Assembly (NCBI GenBank): GCA_012840445.1
Contig: DULI01000007.1
Coordinates: forward strand, 186,001-250,000
Reading direction: 5' to 3'
Length of the DNA: 64,000 nucleotides
Source: Clostridiales bacterium
GTDB taxonomy: Bacteria > Bacillota > Clostridia > Oscillospirales > Acutalibacteraceae
Shown here: piece by piece, positions 1 to 10,270 of the stretch
Layout: every line of letters begins with the position of its first letter
How positions within the stretch are numbered: the stretch's first letter is position 1
Notes under the pieces: generated by a model
Databases searched by the model: none
What the model was told of the DNA's origin: nothing
What the model saw: the letters and a program-made list of their open reading frames with translations, nothing else
Program-made: the position numbers and the translations under genes

Positions 1-156
1 TACGAATCGGAAGGTAAAGAGAATACCGCTACAATCAAGCTTCCCTTTGCGAATATAACCAAAGAACTTAAATTTAAGCCTTTTGAGGTAATAACTTTAA
101 GGTTTAATCAAACAGACAAAGCTTTAAAACCTGATACAATAATTGAAGGTTATTAA
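1..156 (+). CDS. C-terminal end of a CDS, possibly GH38 alpha-mannosidase (5' end outside window)
   Basis: The frame is open from base 1 and ends in TAA at 154-156, giving 51 residues without a start, so the gene begins left of the window. The tail has alternating beta-type stretches and ends with a KPFEVITLRF segment. That resembles the last strand of bacterial family 38 alpha-mannosidases, where a phrase like KPFEIKTFR is usual. This is a resemblance recalled from the family, not proven by a catalytic motif, because the catalytic domain is not here. A hairpin terminator follows directly. Confidence 0.4.
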   Translation, partial: YESEGKENTATIKLPFANITKELKFKPFEVITLRFNQTDKALKPDTIIEGY

Positions 157-157
157 T

Positions 158-187
158 AAAAAAGACGGCTGTATTAGCTGTCTTTTT
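158..187 (+). terminator. Intrinsic terminator of the upstream partial gene
   Basis: AAAAAGAC-GGC pairs with GC-T-GTCTTTTT across a short loop, and the 3' arm ends in a T-run. It begins two bases after the stop codon of the partial gene. Confidence 0.7.
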
Positions 188-268
188 CCATTAATTATGT
201 TGGATAAATATTTAATACAAAAACAAAATAAATATATAAAGCTTTAAGCACATTACAAGAGGTGGAAC

Positions 269-871
269 ATGAAAAAAATCATAGCGTTTATCATAGCTTT
301 TTTGATATTTGCCACGGCAAGCGCAGTCTCGGCCGCTACAGTTCAGCATAAGGTTATAAAAGGCGAATCAATGTGGATAATTTCCGTTAAATATAAAGTC
401 GGGCTGCAGGAAATAATTGCCGCGAACCCGCAGGTAAAAAACCCCAATTTAATATACCCGGGCCAAATCTTGAATGTACCGCTGGTTCCACAGGAAGTTA
501 CCTCGTTTGAGCAGCATGTAATAAGCCTTACCAACCAGCAGAGGTCTAAATATGGTTTAAAACCACTAACACACAACTGGGAGCTTTCAAGGGTGGCAAG
601 AATTAAGTCGCAGGATATGCACGACCGGAACTATTTCTCGCACAACAGCCCCACATATGGCTCCCCATTCACAATGATAAAAAACTTCGGCATCAGCTAC
701 AGGACCGCAGGGGAAAACATTGCAAAGGGATATGCCACCCCGCAAGCGGTTGTCAACGGATGGATGAATTCCTCCGGGCACAGGGCTAATATCCTGAACG
801 CCTCGTTCACGCAAATTGGCGTCGGGTATTACGCAAGCGGCCACTATTGGACACAGATGTTTATTGGATAA
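269..871 (+). CDS. Secreted LysM + CAP (SCP/YkwD-like) domain protein
   Basis: The 200-residue product has an N-terminal signal peptide (residues about 1-22, Lys-Lys then a hydrophobic run ending SAVSAA). A LysM peptidoglycan-binding domain follows (about 26-71, with VIKGESMW and NPNLIYPGQIL). The rest is a CAP/SCP domain (about 80-200) with the family signatures HNWELSRVAR, YFSHNSP, GENIA and HRANIL. The same architecture occurs in YkwD/SafA-like proteins of Bacilli and Clostridia, which are exported and often associate with the spore coat or cell wall. An AAGAGGTGG ribosome site lies just before the ATG. The gene stands alone between two terminators. The exact biochemical role of bacterial CAP domains is not established. 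Confidence 0.88.
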   Translation: MKKIIAFIIAFLIFATASAVSAATVQHKVIKGESMWIISVKYKVGLQEIIAANPQVKNPNLIYPGQILNVPLVPQEVTSFEQHVISLTNQQRSKYGLKPLTHNWELSRVARIKSQDMHDRNYFSHNSPTYGSPFTMIKNFGISYRTAGENIAKGYATPQAVVNGWMNSSGHRANILNASFTQIGVGYYASGHYWTQMFIG

Positions 872-886
872 GCAAATCAAAAAAAT

Positions 887-913
887 AACAGGGCGTAAGT
901 GCCCTGTTTTTTT
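887..913. terminator. Bidirectional terminator between convergent genes
   Basis: AACAGGGC pairs with GCCCTGTT. There is a T-run on the right (plus strand) and an A-run on the left (T-run on the minus strand). It therefore serves both the LysM-CAP gene and the convergent HPr-like gene. Confidence 0.75.
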
Positions 914-1157
914 ATTTTGTCTTTGTATAAATATATGGCTCAATTTCTTTTAAAAAATTTTCATCATCGCTTTGAATTGTAACCTTTAACGGTTTGGTAA
1001 GGTCAAGGCTGAATATTCCCATTATTGATTTTGCATCTACGGTGTATTTGCCGGAATTCAAGTCAATCTCATAGTCTTTTGATGAAGCTATATTAACAAA
1101 GTTCTTTACATCTTCAATGCTGTTAAGCATAATCATTTTCTCAATCAATTGTACCAT
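912..1157 (-). CDS. HPr-family phosphocarrier-like protein without the active-site His
   Basis: A small protein of about 81 residues whose C-terminal half matches HPr: YTVDAKSIMGIFSLDL contains the regulatory-serine loop (KSIMG, equivalent to Ser46). The segment that would carry His15 (GIHARPA in Bacillus HPr) is replaced by a run around NSIEDVKNFVNIA with no histidine. It therefore cannot act as a normal PTS phosphocarrier and is more likely regulatory, as Crh is. The start chosen here has AGGA five bases upstream; in-frame alternatives are ATG at 1136 and a longer form from 1178. It is convergent with the LysM-CAP gene. Confidence 0.75.
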   Translation of the reverse strand: MVQLIEKMIMLNSIEDVKNFVNIASSKDYEIDLNSGKYTVDAKSIMGIFSLDLTKPLKVTIQSDDENFLKEIEPYIYTKTK

Positions 1158-1295
1158 CCATCCTGTTCGCAATATCATCTAGAATAATATCAATATATGC
1201 GACATTTTGTCAATGTGTAAATCAGAGTATTATACATATAGTAGTTAATAATTTATGTTGGAAATAACTAATACTTTAAAACGAAGTAATAACTA

Positions 1296-1324
1296 TTGTT
1301 TTAATTAGTATTTACATATATAAT
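1296..1324 (+). promoter_or_regulatory. Sigma-A type promoter of mtaB
   Basis: -35 TTGTTT at 1296-1301, a 17-base spacer, and -10 TATAAT at 1319-1324, about 30 bases before the mtaB start codon. An AAGGAG ribosome site follows. It lies in the 197-base interval between divergent genes. Confidence 0.6.
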
Positions 1325-1354
1325 TATCTACAAACAACTTCAAGGAGACTGCTG

Positions 1355-2641
1355 ATGAAAATCGCATTTTATACCCTTGGCTGCAAAGTAAACCAATATG
1401 ATACAGAAGTCATGCGGGAACTGCTAATTAACAACGGCCACACCATTGTGGAAAAGCATGACGATCCTGATGTTTTTATTATAAATTCCTGCACAGTAAC
1501 AGCCGAAAGTGACCGCAAAACCCGGCAGCTTGTAAGAAAATACCGCCGCGAACTGCCAAACGCCACTATTGTGCTTGCCGGCTGCATGCCGCAGGCTTTT
1601 CCCGGTGATGCCTCCGAAATCGAGGAAGCGGATATAGTCATCGGCAATAAAAACCCCCATTTGCTGCTTGATGCCCTGATGCAGCATTATGCAACCGGTG
1701 AGAGAATAGTGAATATCCTGCCGCATGAAAAGGGCGACAGCTTCTCCTGGGGAGAAATAGAGCAGTTTGCCGAGCACACAAGGGCATTTATGAAGATTGA
1801 AGATGGTTGCGAGCATTTTTGCACCTATTGTATCATTCCCACCGCAAGAGGACGGGTAAGGTCAAAGTCGGTTGAAGATATATGCACCGAGGCACAGCAC
1901 CTTGCCGATTCGGGCTACAGTGAAGTGGTACTTGTAGGTATTAACCTTTCGGCGTACGGCAAGGATATAAATAAGCAGCTGTGCGATGCGGTTGAAGCGG
2001 TATGCTCTGTAGATGGAATTAAAAGGGTAAGACTCGGCTCGCTTGAGCCTGATAAAATGAGCGATGATATGCTAGAGCGTCTAAAGAATCAGCCTAAATT
2101 CTGTCCCCAGTTTCATCTGTCACTACAGTCGGGTTGTGACGAAACTTTAAAACGCATGAACCGCTATTACGACACTGCATATTATGAAAGCCTTGTTAGC
2201 AAAATCAGAAAAATGTTTGAAAACCCCGCGATTACCACAGATATAATGGTCGGTTTTCCGGGCGAGACAGAAGAAGAATTTGAAAAGTCGTTAAATTTCG
2301 TAAAGAAAATCAAATTTGCCAAGGCACATGTGTTCGCTTATTCTAGAAGAAAGGGTACTGCGGCATACAATATGCCCGGACAGGTTGATAAAAGTGAAAA
2401 AGAACGCCGAAGCAGGATAATGATAGCTGCGACCGACACATTAAGAATTGAATTTTTAAACTCCCAGGTAGGCAGTCAGGCCGAAGTGTTGCTCGAAGAA
2501 GAAAACAGCGACTACCTTTTGGGGTATACTAAAAATTACACCCCTGTAAGGGTAGCCGCAGATAAATCATTAAAAGGCAAAATAGCACACGTTCTAATAA
2601 CAGGTGTGCATAACGATGTATGTGAGGGCACATTGATTTAA
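1355..2641 (+). CDS. mtaB: tRNA (N6-L-threonylcarbamoyladenosine(37)-C2)-methylthiotransferase MtaB
   Basis: This radical SAM enzyme adds a methylthio group to t6A at position 37 of ANN-decoding tRNAs. The 428-residue protein has the full family layout. The N-terminal MTTase domain binds the auxiliary cluster through Cys10 (LGCKVNQ), Cys46 (NSCTVT) and Cys77 (AGCMPQ). The radical SAM site is Cys152-Cys156-Cys159 (CEHFCTYC). A C-terminal TRAM-like RNA-binding domain follows (about 365-428). The LGCKVNQYD start is typical of MtaB rather than MiaB or RimO. The promoter, the AAGGAG site and the ATG agree. Its stop overlaps the stop of the convergent acetyltransferase gene by three bases. Confidence 0.95.
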   Translation: MKIAFYTLGCKVNQYDTEVMRELLINNGHTIVEKHDDPDVFIINSCTVTAESDRKTRQLVRKYRRELPNATIVLAGCMPQAFPGDASEIEEADIVIGNKNPHLLLDALMQHYATGERIVNILPHEKGDSFSWGEIEQFAEHTRAFMKIEDGCEHFCTYCIIPTARGRVRSKSVEDICTEAQHLADSGYSEVVLVGINLSAYGKDINKQLCDAVEAVCSVDGIKRVRLGSLEPDKMSDDMLERLKNQPKFCPQFHLSLQSGCDETLKRMNRYYDTAYYESLVSKIRKMFENPAITTDIMVGFPGETEEEFEKSLNFVKKIKFAKAHVFAYSRRKGTAAYNMPGQVDKSEKERRSRIMIAATDTLRIEFLNSQVGSQAEVLLEEENSDYLLGYTKNYTPVRVAADKSLKGKIAHVLITGVHNDVCEGTLI

Positions 2642-3063
2642 TCAAGTTCCATTTTCATTGGGATATGCGGGATACGGCCGTCAGAATACTCTGCACCGCA
2701 TACCGAAAAGCCAAGTTTTTCGTAAAACTCTTTAACCCGTGTCTGCGCCTCCAACAGAATGGTCTTGGCACCCGATTTCTTAGCCCTCATCACAAGATTT
2801 TCCACCAACAATCTTCCCACTTTTTTATCGCGATATTCTTTTTTTACAGCAATCCGACCAATTTTAAAATTATGGTCGGATTCTTTTATTATCCTGCCGG
2901 TTGAAATCGGATTATCACCATCGTAAATTACAATATGTTCTGCAGTATCGTCATATTCATCGAATTCTTCATTAAGGCTGTATCCCTGTTCATCGCAGAA
3001 AACCAGCTTGCGTATTTTTTGCACATCGCCAAAATCGGGGTTCGTTACTACCTTTAGGTTCAT
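2638..3063 (-). CDS. GNAT family N-acetyltransferase
   Basis: A 141-residue acetyltransferase of the GNAT fold. It shows the acetyl-CoA loop region (RIAVKKEYRDKKVGRLLVENL, the Q/R-x-x-G-x-G/A class) and a C-terminal YEKLGFSVCG strand-turn. The region around IPHIPM resembles ElaA/YjcF-type acetyltransferases. The substrate is unknown. A longer frame exists, but the ATG at 3061-3063 is preferred: GAGGTGG lies five bases upstream and the start overlaps the stop of the upstream lipoprotein gene as ATGA, implying translational coupling. Confidence 0.88.
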   Translation of the reverse strand: MNLKVVTNPDFGDVQKIRKLVFCDEQGYSLNEEFDEYDDTAEHIVIYDGDNPISTGRIIKESDHNFKIGRIAVKKEYRDKKVGRLLVENLVMRAKKSGAKTILLEAQTRVKEFYEKLGFSVCGAEYSDGRIPHIPMKMELD

Positions 3064-3713
3064 TCTTCCACCTCTTGACCAGACTCGGTTGGCAGCTTCC
3101 AATTTACAGTGTCGGTCAACACTGTCGCCGCAAGAAAATCATCAACAAAATAGAAATCCAGGCGGTAAGCACCGATTTCATAACTTAGTTTTTGGCAGTT
3201 ATCGGGAGCTACTGGGAAAAAGAACATTTCTTCTTCGGTGGGCACCGAAAGAGTCCCTTCGCCCTCTACGGCATTCCTGATATCATCAATCATGGCAATG
3301 CCCACCTCAAAATCGTAAGATTTGTCAAAATTTACGAGTACGGATATGCCGTTTTCCTCGTTTTCTTTTAAATAATAGTAATTGGCTGCTCCCGCAGCTA
3401 TTTTAACTGTCTTCTCTCCCTTGACAATTTCAAGCTGCACATCATCATGATCATCAAAACCATCTTCTGTTGTCTCAGTGACAGAGCTTTCCTGGCTGTA
3501 TAGAACTTCGACCATATCAACGCTGTTGCCAAGTTTCACGGGAAGCTCTGGGATCTGGCCCTTTCCGGCAAGGTAAGCCACATCTACCGTATGCTCCACC
3601 CGCGAAGAAGTTATATCGCTTGAGGTTTCAGTATTTTTATTATTACATCCGGCTATTCCCAAAACTAATATGAGTGCAAATAAAACCGCTACATATTTTT
3701 TTAAATTAAACAT
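3060..3713 (-). CDS. Hypothetical lipoprotein
   Basis: A 217-residue protein with a lipoprotein signal: Lys-rich start, hydrophobic core, lipobox LGIAGC, then an Asn/Thr/Ser-rich linker. It should be diacylated and held on the outer face of the membrane. The rest is acidic and rich in beta-type segments, with no family I recognise. It sits second in an operon of pncB, this gene and a GNAT gene, 15 bases after pncB and overlapping the next start by four bases. The neighbours do not suggest a function. Confidence 0.8.
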   Translation of the reverse strand: MFNLKKYVAVLFALILVLGIAGCNNKNTETSSDITSSRVEHTVDVAYLAGKGQIPELPVKLGNSVDMVEVLYSQESSVTETTEDGFDDHDDVQLEIVKGEKTVKIAAGAANYYYLKENEENGISVLVNFDKSYDFEVGIAMIDDIRNAVEGEGTLSVPTEEEMFFFPVAPDNCQKLSYEIGAYRLDFYFVDDFLAATVLTDTVNWKLPTESGQEVEE

Positions 3714-3728
3714 CTCTATCCCCTTACT

Positions 3729-5168
3729 TTAAAATTTGTGTTCATTAATCAGTTCATGCCTTAAATCCCATAAGGGCTGGGAAAGATCGACATAATAATT
3801 GTGGGGATTTTCAAATCTTAATACCTCTTCCCAAAGCGTGTCGATCTGTTGCAGGCAGTATTTGCGTATATCCTCACAGGAAGGGCTTGTATACACTTGT
3901 ACCCCTTTATCGAAAATTTTACGCTGGAGCTTGCGGGCGATAAAGCTGTCAACCGTTTTGCGCTTCCATGTATGGATCGGGTCAAACAGCTCATAAGGCT
4001 TGGATTCATCAACAACCTCATCATGAAGGGTTATTAAATCGGCTATTGCCTTGCCGCTATCGCGGTCAAACAGCCGCCAGGTTTTCTTAAAGCCTGGAAT
4101 AGTGAGCTTAGAAATATTATCGCTTATCTTGATTTTAGGTATTATCCTTCCTGACTTGTCCTCAATCGCCGACAACTTATAAACCCCGCCGAAAACCGGC
4201 TCGGCAGAAGCAGTAATCAGCCGCTCACCAACTCCAAAACCGTCAACACGCGCACCCTGTACCAGCATGTCCCTTATAAGGTATTCGTCAAGCGAATTGG
4301 AGACTATAATCATGCAGTCCGGGAAACCCGCCTGATCAAGCATTTTGCGCGCTTTCTTTGTGAGATAGGTAATATCGCCGCTGTCGATCCGAATTCCAAG
4401 CGGCCTGTATCCTTTTGGAACAATTACCTCGTTGAAAACCTTTATGGCATTCGGTATCCCCGATTTTAAGGTGTTGTATGTATCCACCAGCAACAAGCAG
4501 GAATTGGGATACTTTTCAGCATATGCCTTAAAGGCTGAATATTCATCGTCAAACATCTGGATCCAGCTGTGCGCCATGGTGCCCGCGGGAGGTATATTAA
4601 ACCTTCTTGCCGCTTCAAGGTTGGAGGTAGAATCGCACCCGCCAATATATGCGGCCCGGGAACCATATACGGCAGAGTCATACCCGTGCGACCGCCTCGC
4701 CCCAAACTCCATAACGGTACGGCCCTGTGCCGCCCTTACAATCCGGTTGGCCTTGGTAGCAATTAGTGATTGGTGGTTAATTGTAAGCAACAGCACGGTT
4801 TCTATTAACAGCGCCTGAACAGCCGGCCCTCTTACAGTTACAATCGGCTCATGCGGAAAAATCGGAGTACCTTCGGGTATTGCCCATACATCACAGGTAA
4901 ATTTAAAATCACTTAAAAATTTGATAAACTTTTCATCAAAGATTTTAAACGAACGGATATATTCAATATCCTCGTCGGTAAAGTTTATATTGTTGATATA
5001 TTCTATCAGCTGATCAAGCCCCGCCATAATGGCAAATCCGCCATTTTCGGGAACATTGCGGAAAAACATATCGAAGTATACAATTGTATCCTTATACGGG
5101 CAATCTAACAGACCGTTGGCCATTGTCAGTTCATAAAAATCAACAAGCATGGATAAGTTCCTTTTCAT
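3729..5168 (-). CDS. pncB: Nicotinate phosphoribosyltransferase
   Basis: This enzyme converts nicotinate, PRPP and ATP to nicotinate mononucleotide in the Preiss-Handler NAD salvage pathway. The product of about 479 residues carries the N-terminal DFYELTMANG signature, TVMEFGARR, GSRAAYIGGCDSTSN, the histidine segment GTMAHSW (the phosphorylated His in this family) and the ribose-phosphate region around IRIDSGDI. An upstream TTG (5198) would add ten residues but has no ribosome site, so the ATG at 5168 is preferred; it agrees with the family N-terminus. It is the first gene of an operon with a lipoprotein and an acetyltransferase. Confidence 0.95.
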   Translation of the reverse strand: MKRNLSMLVDFYELTMANGLLDCPYKDTIVYFDMFFRNVPENGGFAIMAGLDQLIEYINNINFTDEDIEYIRSFKIFDEKFIKFLSDFKFTCDVWAIPEGTPIFPHEPIVTVRGPAVQALLIETVLLLTINHQSLIATKANRIVRAAQGRTVMEFGARRSHGYDSAVYGSRAAYIGGCDSTSNLEAARRFNIPPAGTMAHSWIQMFDDEYSAFKAYAEKYPNSCLLLVDTYNTLKSGIPNAIKVFNEVIVPKGYRPLGIRIDSGDITYLTKKARKMLDQAGFPDCMIIVSNSLDEYLIRDMLVQGARVDGFGVGERLITASAEPVFGGVYKLSAIEDKSGRIIPKIKISDNISKLTIPGFKKTWRLFDRDSGKAIADLITLHDEVVDESKPYELFDPIHTWKRKTVDSFIARKLQRKIFDKGVQVYTSPSCEDIRKYCLQQIDTLWEEVLRFENPHNYYVDLSQPLWDLRHELINEHKF

Positions 5169-5270
5169 ATACTCACTGTCCCGTATTAAATTTTCCAATA
5201 TTAATATTATTATTTTACCATACCTTCGTTTTATTTCAATAAAAACGCCAAATTTAATAACGAACGTGTG

Positions 5271-5313
5271 TAAAAAAACTCCCTTATGCAGATTTTACTC
5301 TGACATAAGGGAG
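5271..5313 (-). terminator. groESL operon terminator
   Basis: A perfect 10-base arm (CTCCCTTATG/CATAAGGGAG). On the minus strand it is followed by a run of seven T, about 28 bases beyond the groEL stop codon. Confidence 0.85.
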
Positions 5314-5340
5314 AGTGATTAAACCTTATTTTTTTAATTA

Positions 5341-6963
<1,623 letters not shown>

Positions 6964-6980
6964 CTACTATCCCTCCAAAA

Positions 6981-7280
<300 letters not shown>

Positions 7281-7307
7281 TTAATATAGTTTTGGATTTT
7301 GGAGGCG

Positions 7308-7334
7308 TTAGCACTCTAACGCCCCGAGTGCTAA
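7308..7334 (-). promoter_or_regulatory. CIRCE operator (HrcA binding site)
   Basis: An exact consensus CIRCE: TTAGCACTC, nine spacer bases, GAGTGCTAA. It sits between the groES promoter and the groES start. In Firmicutes HrcA binds this dyad and represses groESL without heat stress. Confidence 0.97.
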
Positions 7335-7339
7335 TATAT

Positions 7340-7367
7340 ATTTTAGTCAATATTTTCTAAAAATCAA
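7340..7367 (-). promoter_or_regulatory. Likely sigma-A promoter of groESL
   Basis: Read on the minus strand, TTGATT (7362-7367) and TAAAAT (7340-7345) are 16 bases apart, directly upstream of the CIRCE. HrcA bound to CIRCE would cover the transcription start. Confidence 0.5.
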
Positions 7368-7440
7368 GGGGCAAAAAAAAATTTTTAAAATTATTAATAT
7401 TTCGGAAATAAGGCAGGCCAATTTATACACAAAGTATACA

Positions 7441-7473
7441 AAAAACAGGAACAACATACTTTAAGTTGTTCCC
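7441..7473 (-). terminator. Terminator downstream of the lipid kinase gene
   Basis: GGAACAAC pairs with GTTGTTCC, followed on the minus strand by a T-rich tract. It lies about 90 bases after the stop of the diacylglycerol kinase-like gene. I see no gene in the remainder of 7368-7561. Confidence 0.65.
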
Positions 7474-7561
7474 TGAATCAGCGTATCAATCTATTTTTGT
7501 ATATTACCGCAATTTATACAAAAACAGGCTTGCATATGTAAAAACGGAAACAATAGGTATT

Positions 7562-8554
7562 CTATTCCCTTGTTTCACAGACCGGAAGCGGATTTGGAAT
7601 TGCAGCGTGCCCTATCCTCTTTCTTTTAAGCTGGTCGTCGAATTTTTCTGCCAGGCAGGAAGGTACAATAAACTTAATGCCTTTTTTTAGAATTTCAAAT
7701 TTAATCCTGTCGGAGTAAAATATTTCCCCGTCAAGATTTAACGGAAAAGTCCTGCCCGCGCTAATTTCCATCGACTCGCAATTGCCCCATTTGCATATTT
7801 TAAGGTTTATGTGCATGCCCTTTCGGTACAATCCAAGCAACGACACAACCCGGATGCGGGATTTGGTTTCTATAATAGAATAATCCAGCTTGCCGTCTCC
7901 TGGAATTGCGAAAGGCGCGCTTTTGTAACCCCCGCCATAATACGGGGCATTGGCGCAAACAGCAAAAAGGCAATGTGTCCTGTGCGTCTGTCCGTTATCA
8001 ATTTTGATATCCAACGACAAATTGTACTTTTCAAAAAAGGTATAAACAATAGCAAGGCCATAAGCCATTGAGCCCGAAACGCCCTTTATGCCCTTAAAAC
8101 GGTTCATGTTCTGAGCTACCATTGCGTCCATGCCAACCGAGCATTGGTTTAGCGCATAATATTCGCCAGCCTTTATGATATCAACAGGAAAGGGGGTTCC
8201 TTTTATCTGGTGTTCGATATTAAAAAACACATCGGTATTGCCAAAGTATTTTACAAAATCATTTGCGGAACCGCAGGGAATAATCCCTAATGAAACATTC
8301 GGGTATCCTACAATACCGTTTAAAACCTCAAAGGTAGTGCCCTCCCCGCCGCAGGCAAAAATATATGCCTCGCCGCCAAGACTAGCCTCCGATTTGGCAA
8401 TCTCAGTTGCGTCCCCCTTTTTCTGAGTGATGTATATTTTATAACTGCCTTTATGGTTATTAAAATAACTGGAAATTAAGGGGAGCACCGTCTGCTTTGC
8501 TTTGCCCTTGCCGGCGGCCGGATTTATTATAAATACATACCGCACACAGAACAC
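7562..8554 (-). CDS. Diacylglycerol/lipid kinase family protein
   Basis: A 330-residue protein of the DAGK catalytic family (DgkB/YegS-like), which phosphorylates diacylglycerol or related lipids at the cytoplasmic membrane face. It has the N-terminal IINPAAGKGKA, the nucleotide-binding ACGGEGTTFEVLNG (GGEGT where GGDGT is usual), IPCGSANDFVKYFG, and the C-terminal beta-sandwich with YSIIETKSR and LDGEIF. The GTG start has AGGAAGG four bases upstream. It is monocistronic with its own terminator. The lipid substrate cannot be read from the sequence. Confidence 0.9.
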   Translation of the reverse strand: MFCVRYVFIINPAAGKGKAKQTVLPLISSYFNNHKGSYKIYITQKKGDATEIAKSEASLGGEAYIFACGGEGTTFEVLNGIVGYPNVSLGIIPCGSANDFVKYFGNTDVFFNIEHQIKGTPFPVDIIKAGEYYALNQCSVGMDAMVAQNMNRFKGIKGVSGSMAYGLAIVYTFFEKYNLSLDIKIDNGQTHRTHCLFAVCANAPYYGGGYKSAPFAIPGDGKLDYSIIETKSRIRVVSLLGLYRKGMHINLKICKWGNCESMEISAGRTFPLNLDGEIFYSDRIKFEILKKGIKFIVPSCLAEKFDDQLKRKRIGHAAIPNPLPVCETRE

Positions 8555-8754
8555 CCGCCTTCCTGTTTGAACTGGCGTCTGACCATATTAACAAACTGCT
8601 GCAACAAGGTATTACATTCAAGGAGATATAACAAAAACTGCCTCTAAGTTTATAGTTTTGCTATAATCTATTATTGATAAAAGATTCCAAAATATTATTT
8701 TTTTAATTTTACTAAGTTTTACATCTAAAGTCAATTACACCCTCAAACAAGCAT

Positions 8755-8778
8755 AAAGCCCGCCAAAAGCGGGCTTTT
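8755..8778 (-). terminator. hpf terminator
   Basis: AAAGCCCGC pairs with GCGGGCTTT around a four-base loop, three bases after the hpf stop codon on the minus strand. The 200 bases between it and the lipid kinase start are AT-rich, with no recognised feature. Confidence 0.75.
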
Positions 8779-8780
8779 GC

Positions 8781-9317
8781 TTATTCCATGACTGTTTCGA
8801 TTAAGCCGTAGTTTCCGTCCTTGCGCTGGTAAACCACATTAATCGATTCGGTATCCATATTAAAGAATACATAGAACATATGGCCCAACAACTTCATCTG
8901 AAGAATTGCTTCTTCAACACTCATCGGTTTCATTTCAAAACGTTTGTTGCGGACGATTTTAAACTTTTCTTTATCCTCCTCTGGCCTTTCATGATTTTCA
9001 GGTTGTATGTTATCAAAAGCGCCGGCCTTCATGCGGTATTCCAACCGGCTTTTGTTTTCGTTAATCTTGCGCATCAGAACATCGCAAACCTTTTCAAGTG
9101 CGTCGAACATATCATAAGCGGTTTCCTCTGCCCTGTATATCATTCCGGAGGAGCTAATTGTTACTTCAACGGTCTCGCGCTCATTTTCCACATTGACAAC
9201 AACCTGTGCCTGAGCCTCATCATCAAAAAAGCGAGAAAACTTTTCGAGTTTCCGGTGCACCCTTTCCTTGAAAGAATCCCTCAAATTCACCTTTCTGCCT
9301 GTAATGATAATTTTCAT
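8781..9317 (-). CDS. hpf: Ribosome hibernation promoting factor, long form
   Basis: A 178-residue long-form HPF. An N-terminal S30AE domain (about 1-100, starting MKIIITGRKVNLRDSFKERV) binds the 30S decoding region. A C-terminal dimerisation domain (about 120-178, with RNKRFEMKPMSVEEAILQM and GLIETVME) joins two 70S ribosomes into inactive 100S dimers. In Firmicutes the long form alone performs both steps in stationary phase. It is flanked by its own terminator. Confidence 0.95.
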   Translation of the reverse strand: MKIIITGRKVNLRDSFKERVHRKLEKFSRFFDDEAQAQVVVNVENERETVEVTISSSGMIYRAEETAYDMFDALEKVCDVLMRKINENKSRLEYRMKAGAFDNIQPENHERPEEDKEKFKIVRNKRFEMKPMSVEEAILQMKLLGHMFYVFFNMDTESINVVYQRKDGNYGLIETVME

Positions 9318-9399
9318 ACAATCACCCTTTCCCGCTAAAAATACTAAAGCTATATATTTAAACTTGAATAGGTGGCAACGAAAAGTTCAAACAAAATGT

Positions 9400-10248
9400 T
9401 TAATCTATAATAACCTCTGCGTGGCGGGTAACATGGCATCCAATGTTTACCGCAACAGGCAGGCCTGCTATGTGAGTTGCGAAAGTTTCAATATTAAGTC
9501 CCAGTGCCGTGGTTTTCCCGCCAAAGCCCTGGGGGCCAATACCTAGTTTGTTGATTTCTTCAAGCATATCCTTTTCAAGCTGAGCGTAATACGGGTCGGG
9601 ATGGGGGATGTCAAGGCTTCTGCACAGCGCTTTTTTTGCAAGCAGGGCGCACATTTCAAAATCGCCGCCAATTCCTACTCCTATGACCATCGGCGGGCAA
9701 GGGTTACTTGCAGCCTGCTTTACAACATCCACCACTGCGGCAATTACGTCCTCTCTTGTGGCGGCGGGGGTCAGCATTCTAATCCCGCTCATATTTTCGC
9801 TTCCAAAACCTTTTGGGGCAACGGTAATTTTAACTCTGTTTCCTGGAACTATTCTTATATGTATTATTGCCGGCGTGTTATCAGAAGTATTCACCCTTTT
9901 TAACGGGTCGGCAACCACTGACATGCGAAGCAACCCTTGTTTATATCCCTGCCGCACGCCTTCGTTAACGGCGTCCTCAAGGCTGCCTCCTGTAAAATGC
10001 ACATCCTGGCCGACATCCAGAAACACCACAGACATTCCGGTATCCTGGCAGACAGGTATTTTCAATTCATCTGCAACCTTAAGGTTTAGTTTTAAATCCT
10101 CAAGTATCTTTATAGCAAGTGGATTGGTTTCGGTTTTTATGGAACTTTCAAGCCTTCCGGAAATATCACAAGGAAGCTGCCGGTTGGCCTGCACGCACAG
10201 TCTTGCAATTTCGGCTGCAATCCGATCAACACTAATTTCTTTAAGCAT
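9400..10248 (-). CDS. Class I fumarate hydratase / L(+)-tartrate dehydratase, alpha subunit
   Basis: A 282-residue [4Fe-4S] hydro-lyase alpha subunit that interconverts fumarate and malate, or dehydrates tartrate. Cluster cysteines are visible in VCQDTGMSV, in EMCALLAKKAL and in the C-terminal IGCHVTRHA. NPCPPMVIGVGIGG and GFGGKTTALGL are family signatures. In most Clostridia the beta subunit gene lies directly downstream, but here hpf follows, so beta must be encoded elsewhere or be absent. It is preceded on the same strand by an amidohydrolase gene with a 22-base gap. Confidence 0.92.
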   Translation of the reverse strand: MLKEISVDRIAAEIARLCVQANRQLPCDISGRLESSIKTETNPLAIKILEDLKLNLKVADELKIPVCQDTGMSVVFLDVGQDVHFTGGSLEDAVNEGVRQGYKQGLLRMSVVADPLKRVNTSDNTPAIIHIRIVPGNRVKITVAPKGFGSENMSGIRMLTPAATREDVIAAVVDVVKQAASNPCPPMVIGVGIGGDFEMCALLAKKALCRSLDIPHPDPYYAQLEKDMLEEINKLGIGPQGFGGKTTALGLNIETFATHIAGLPVAVNIGCHVTRHAEVIID

Positions 10249-10270
10249 AAAAATCCCCGTTAATCTAATT

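Noticed and set aside
8555..8754. Possible small RNA between the lipid kinase gene and hpf
   Set aside because: Only AT-rich sequence; no hairpin or promoter pair beyond the hpf terminator.
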